Below are positions 18,535 to 21,477 of a stretch of DNA of 21,477 nucleotides, piece after piece. The notes beneath the pieces are model-generated. The model made no database searches, had not been told where the DNA came from, and saw only the letters and a program-made list of their open reading frames with translations. The DNA lies in the NCBI GenBank assembly GCA_900088475.1, contig FLMG01000025.1:1-21477 (forward strand), given 5' to 3'. Positions within the stretch are counted from its first letter, which is position 1, and each line of letters begins with the position of its first letter. Source of the DNA: Hyphochytrium catenoides. Taxonomy: Eukaryota; Sar; Hyphochytriomycetes; Hyphochytriales; Hyphochytriaceae. The translations under genes and the position numbers were made by a program.

Positions 18535-19061
18535 CTAGTGGTAGTGGTTGCGCCATTTGTTCCCATATAGTCCTGTCTTCCCAAGGGCACCGACGGAAGA
18601 CTGTTTGTCGGGGATGGTTGTTTTTTTCTTTCGTGAAAGGGTGACGGCAAAGGAGTCATTGACGTGATCGTCGCCGAACATTGGAGGATCCAGAAGCTTA
18701 CTATCAGCAGGGTGCTTTAAGAGGTGTTGCTCTTCGTGGCACTCTGGGGACAGCATGCCGCTAGGACGAGGAAGTTTCAAAGAAATCGAGCTATCTGTGC
18801 TCTTTTCTAACGCTCTCTCTTGAAGACTACCTCCTAAACTTGCAAAGATTTAGGCATAAACATGAAGAGAGATGATACAATTTGAGCAACGCTCGGCGTC
18901 CTGTACATATGATTTACGTTGGCAGGAGCTTCGCGATGGCGTTTCGAGGATTCGCTATGCAGGTCAGTAACCTTCGCCCATTGAAGTTCTTGAACAGTCA
19001 CTGTAGGGTCCTGCTGAACCTCCATGTGGTCACCCTCAGAGTCACGTCTTGTTCTCTTCAT
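18535..19061 (-). CDS. Hypothetical two-exon gene, unrecognised
   Basis: Two long minus-strand open frames can be joined: exon 1 from ATG 19061 to 18907 and exon 2 from 18838 to 18535, across a 68-nt intron (GTACAG donor, TTTGCAAG acceptor, phase 2), giving 152 residues. The product would be soluble and charged (starts MKRTRRDSEGDHMEV; a KKK stretch lies near residue 122) with no domain I recognise. The plus strand competes: a CAG/GTCAGT donor at 18961 and a strong pyrimidine-tract acceptor ending at 19070 frame a possible plus intron over the same bases. Strand and reality are therefore uncertain. Confidence 0.3.
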
Positions 19062-20166
19062 TTTCGTAGGTCTAGCGAGACGCTCCAAAAACAGTCTATG
19101 TTGGAAGACCGCAAGCAATCAAAGCGCCAATGGGCTCTTCTTGCTGGCTAGCGAAGTTGAAAAGGCGATAGTTATTGCAGCAGCTCTGTAGATGAATGTA
19201 ATTTGCGTCACTTGAGCTGTAGCTGTTGATAGGTCTGTTCGCTGCCGATTGCTGATGAGGTTCTGTGCGGTGTTCTGGAATTTGACAAGTGATCAAAGTG
19301 TGTCAGCATGGCCTGAAGGTGGTGACACCAAATAGAACTATGATTATTCCTAGTACTCTCATCATAGGGTAACCAAAGCTAATTGAATGTCTCGATTTAG
19401 ACTTGGAGCCTATTTGTCAAACGGTAGGATTGAATTTGGAAGCGTGAAAGCTGAGAAAGGCCCTGACTAGAACCTCACTCTGACCAATTCAATTCACCAA
19501 TCCCCGCAAAATACTCCCAACGTGTCATTCCAGACTTAATCCGCCCCCGTGATTTAGGGAAACTTATCATTTTTGCGATTCACTTCCGGCCGCCTGCTGC
19601 ACTAATCCCAGGATAGTGTCCATCGGCAATACGATAACTTCATTCTTTCCTGATCGAATACTTTGTACAAGAGATTCTCCGCCTTTGGCGCGGAATTGTC
19701 TTTTCATGTGGCCAGGAACTGGTTCCTACTTTTCTACTTCCTGAGACTGAGACAACCAGACGCAGTACAGTAACCGTTTAGAACACCTCATGCCCGCCAT
19801 TCGAAATATGGCCTCGTCACAAGCAATAACTGTGGATTCCTGACAAAATATTTGGAAGGGAGAATGCAAACTCAACAACAACTCCAATGATTCTTAGGCT
19901 GGGTGGGCCGATCAGGTCAATCAGGTGCTCCCAAGAGGCAGATAATGCATGGATGAGTAGGGCTAGGCCTCTGTTTTGGCGGGAGAATAGAACTACTACT
20001 AATCACTCCGTTGCCAGATTTGAAACTACAGTGGTATTGCATTACTCTGTACATCATTGATACATTACAGAGTTTTAGTTTGAATGTTATTGAGACACCG
20101 CCAGCCCATTCATTACCCTCCAAGTGTACAGCCCTAGCCGTAACCCTTTACATAGAGGGAACAGCT
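19062..20166. other. Interval with no supported gene
   Basis: This 1.1-kb stretch has frequent stops in all frames. I recognise no tRNA, mobile-element ends or protein family in it. It is somewhat richer in A+T than the gene regions. Confidence 0.5.
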
Positions 20167-20746
20167 ATGAAAAGAGGAGGTGAGTGCCACAAGCCTTCTT
20201 TTAACTTCTACGAGTAATAACCTGCTGCCATGCCATGATGACCGTGACCGCTGGTGGCGGTATTGATCAGATGGTTCTCAACCTTCACAAACCAATCATG
20301 ATGTCGAAGAATTGACTACTGCTGGCCCTGGTCCTACGTTTGGTCCTCCTACAGATACAGCAACAATAGTTGATGTGTCATGAGTATGAATTGTTAGGGA
20401 GCAGTAGTGCAACCAATGACAATGACTCTTCTCCCCCACTCACTCGATGCATGATGATAGTGCTTGTTGATGGCGCAGTTGTGGTGGGGTGGCAGCAGGG
20501 TGCTTATCACTGGTGGGTGGTGGGAAACTGAGCCGCGGGCACAATCATCTAAAAGTTGAGAAGAGTGGTCTTACGTTTTCTGTCAACCAAGATAGTAAAA
20601 ATGAACTTCAGGTTGGCCTACAAGGTGAGAAGCCCCAACAAGAAGCCCGGCCGATTCATCTCCCCGACGCAGTAGAGGGTATTAATGCCCGCGAGATTCT
20701 AGTAGAGGCTGCAATAGAGCAACGGCCAGCCATTGGGTTTACCTAG
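20167..20746 (+). CDS. Speculative hypothetical gene, unrecognised
   Basis: A short start exon (MKRG, ATG at 20167) ends at a consensus donor, GAG/GTGAGT. It joins in phase 1 to an acceptor near 20269 that opens DGSQPSQTNHDVEELTTAGP and a Pro/Thr-rich stretch. Further on, a frame to TAG at 20744-20746 reads KVEKSGLTFSVNQDSKNELQ and ends EILVEAAIEQRPAIGFT. That last frame has no internal ATG, so it would have to be a downstream exon. I could not find a convincing donor linking the two parts. No family is recognised; it may be a decayed gene or chance open frames. Confidence 0.22.
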
Positions 20747-21190
20747 GTCACCATAAAAGCACGTTCCTTGTTGTCAGAAGAAGTAACGAAGCATTTTGCC
20801 TACCTCCTCTTGTAAAGGAATAATGTTATATGCGCGCTTCTTTCTTCTTTCCCCCTTATTGTTCATTGGAAGAACAAACAGACTTGACAGGTAGGAGTAA
20901 CTTATTACAGAACCGATGAGAAGGACTATATGAGGCATCCACACTGTACTTCAGCTGCCAGGATAGCTTCTTCTCCTCGGTTCCCCTAAGTAGCTTTGTC
21001 TACGATACAATTAACGCAGCACTTTTGTCTCTGTTATACTATTTAACTTTCCTAGTAGGAGCATATGCTATTGCTGCGCCCAGTGCTTGAGAATGTTTGG
21101 GACGCTCTGCAAGCGATCTTCATCACTTAAACATAGATCAAGTGCCATCATAAGAACTAAAAGGGCCGTTCCCATCGAGACTTTTTTTTG
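20747..21190. other. Interval with no supported gene
   Basis: About 440 nt lie between the speculative frame and the palindrome cluster. I see no long open frame, RNA gene or repeat. Confidence 0.5.
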
Positions 21191-21307
21191 GTAGCACGAG
21201 GTAGCATGCTACCAGATCGAGTCGGTAACGTCATTAATGTAGCATGCCTACCACTGGTAGCATGCTACCGTGCTACAAAGAAAAATGTATCATGGTATCA
21301 TGCTACC
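21191..21307. repeat. Cluster of a 14-bp perfect palindrome with flanking inverted repeat
   Basis: The self-complementary 14-mer GGTAGCATGCTACC occurs exactly at 21200-21213 and 21256-21269. A one-mismatch copy (GGTATCATGCTACC) lies at 21294-21307, and an imperfect copy with one extra base lies near 21239-21253. The two exact copies are bordered by GTAGCACG (21191-21198) on the left and CGTGCTAC (21269-21276) on the right. The 86-nt unit 21191-21276 is therefore itself a near-perfect inverted repeat, with T-rich and A-rich outer edges. It could fold as a cruciform or be a multi-site binding element. I see no gene in it. Confidence 0.85.
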
Positions 21308-21477
21308 AGCGCTGCCCGTAGGTTTCACGAATTTTACAATGTTTCCTTTATTTCCTTCGTCGCCCAAATGGCTCTAAAGAAATGTTAGACCTAACTATCT
21401 AATCCTTCTCCGCACTGTCCCTCTTTAATGGGGAGACTGTTGTGGTTCCGTCCTCTAATTCGCCAGTCTCACTTTTG
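21308..21477. other. Right edge, no gene seen
   Basis: These 170 nt follow the palindrome cluster. I see no open frame of note, RNA gene or repeat. Confidence 0.4.

Noticed and set aside
1-21477. CRISPR arrays, bacterial operons, prophage or transposase genes.
   Set aside because: The genes are spliced and eukaryotic. There are no spaced direct-repeat arrays, ribosome-binding sites or recognisable transposase or reverse-transcriptase motifs.

Overview
This is nuclear DNA from a microbial eukaryote. Nearly every recognisable gene is split by short GT-AG introns (about 44-430 nt, donors mostly GTAAG/GTGAG/GTAG, pyrimidine-rich acceptors), and there are eukaryotic-type tRNA genes with internal A and B boxes and oligo-T terminators. 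TAA, TAG and TGA all behave as stops. A TTLL-type tubulin ligase, an SMC5/6 subunit and a seven-helix RGS protein suggest a unicellular, probably flagellated protist or alga. The sequence alone does not settle the lineage.

Layout: (1) 1-2859 (+), 3' part of a TTLL4/5-type tubulin polyglutamylase, at least six exons, cut by the left edge. (2) 3202-5421 (-), intronless phospholipase B-like/LAMA hydrolase with an N-terminal signal anchor, convergent with TTLL. (3) 5422-8271, gene-poor, holding an (AG)23 microsatellite and two identical tRNA-Glu(CUC) genes on the minus strand with 1.27 kb of trinucleotide-repeat-rich DNA between them. (4) 8272-11284 (+), an NSE3/MAGE-domain subunit of SMC5/6, rebuilt from 11-12 exons. 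(5) 11894-13444 (-), a METTL21-like (Methyltransf_16) methyltransferase in four exons, convergent with NSE3. (6) 13445-15900, no confident gene. (7) 15904-16166 (+), one or two coding-looking exons of an unknown gene that overlap the 5' end of the next gene in another frame. (8) 16114-18182 (+), a seven-transmembrane protein fused to a cytoplasmic RGS domain. (9) 18183-21477, only weakly supported short or hypothetical genes, and a cluster of a 14-bp perfect palindrome near the right edge.

The genes are unrelated housekeeping or signalling functions, each with its own promoter. The exon models of TTLL, NSE3, METTL21-like and 7TM-RGS were built by matching intron phases and family conservation, so their order and frame are well supported. 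Exact ends of some small exons are not. I see no clearly new system. The most interesting items are the 7TM-RGS architecture with its overlapping upstream frame, and the palindrome cluster at 21191-21307.
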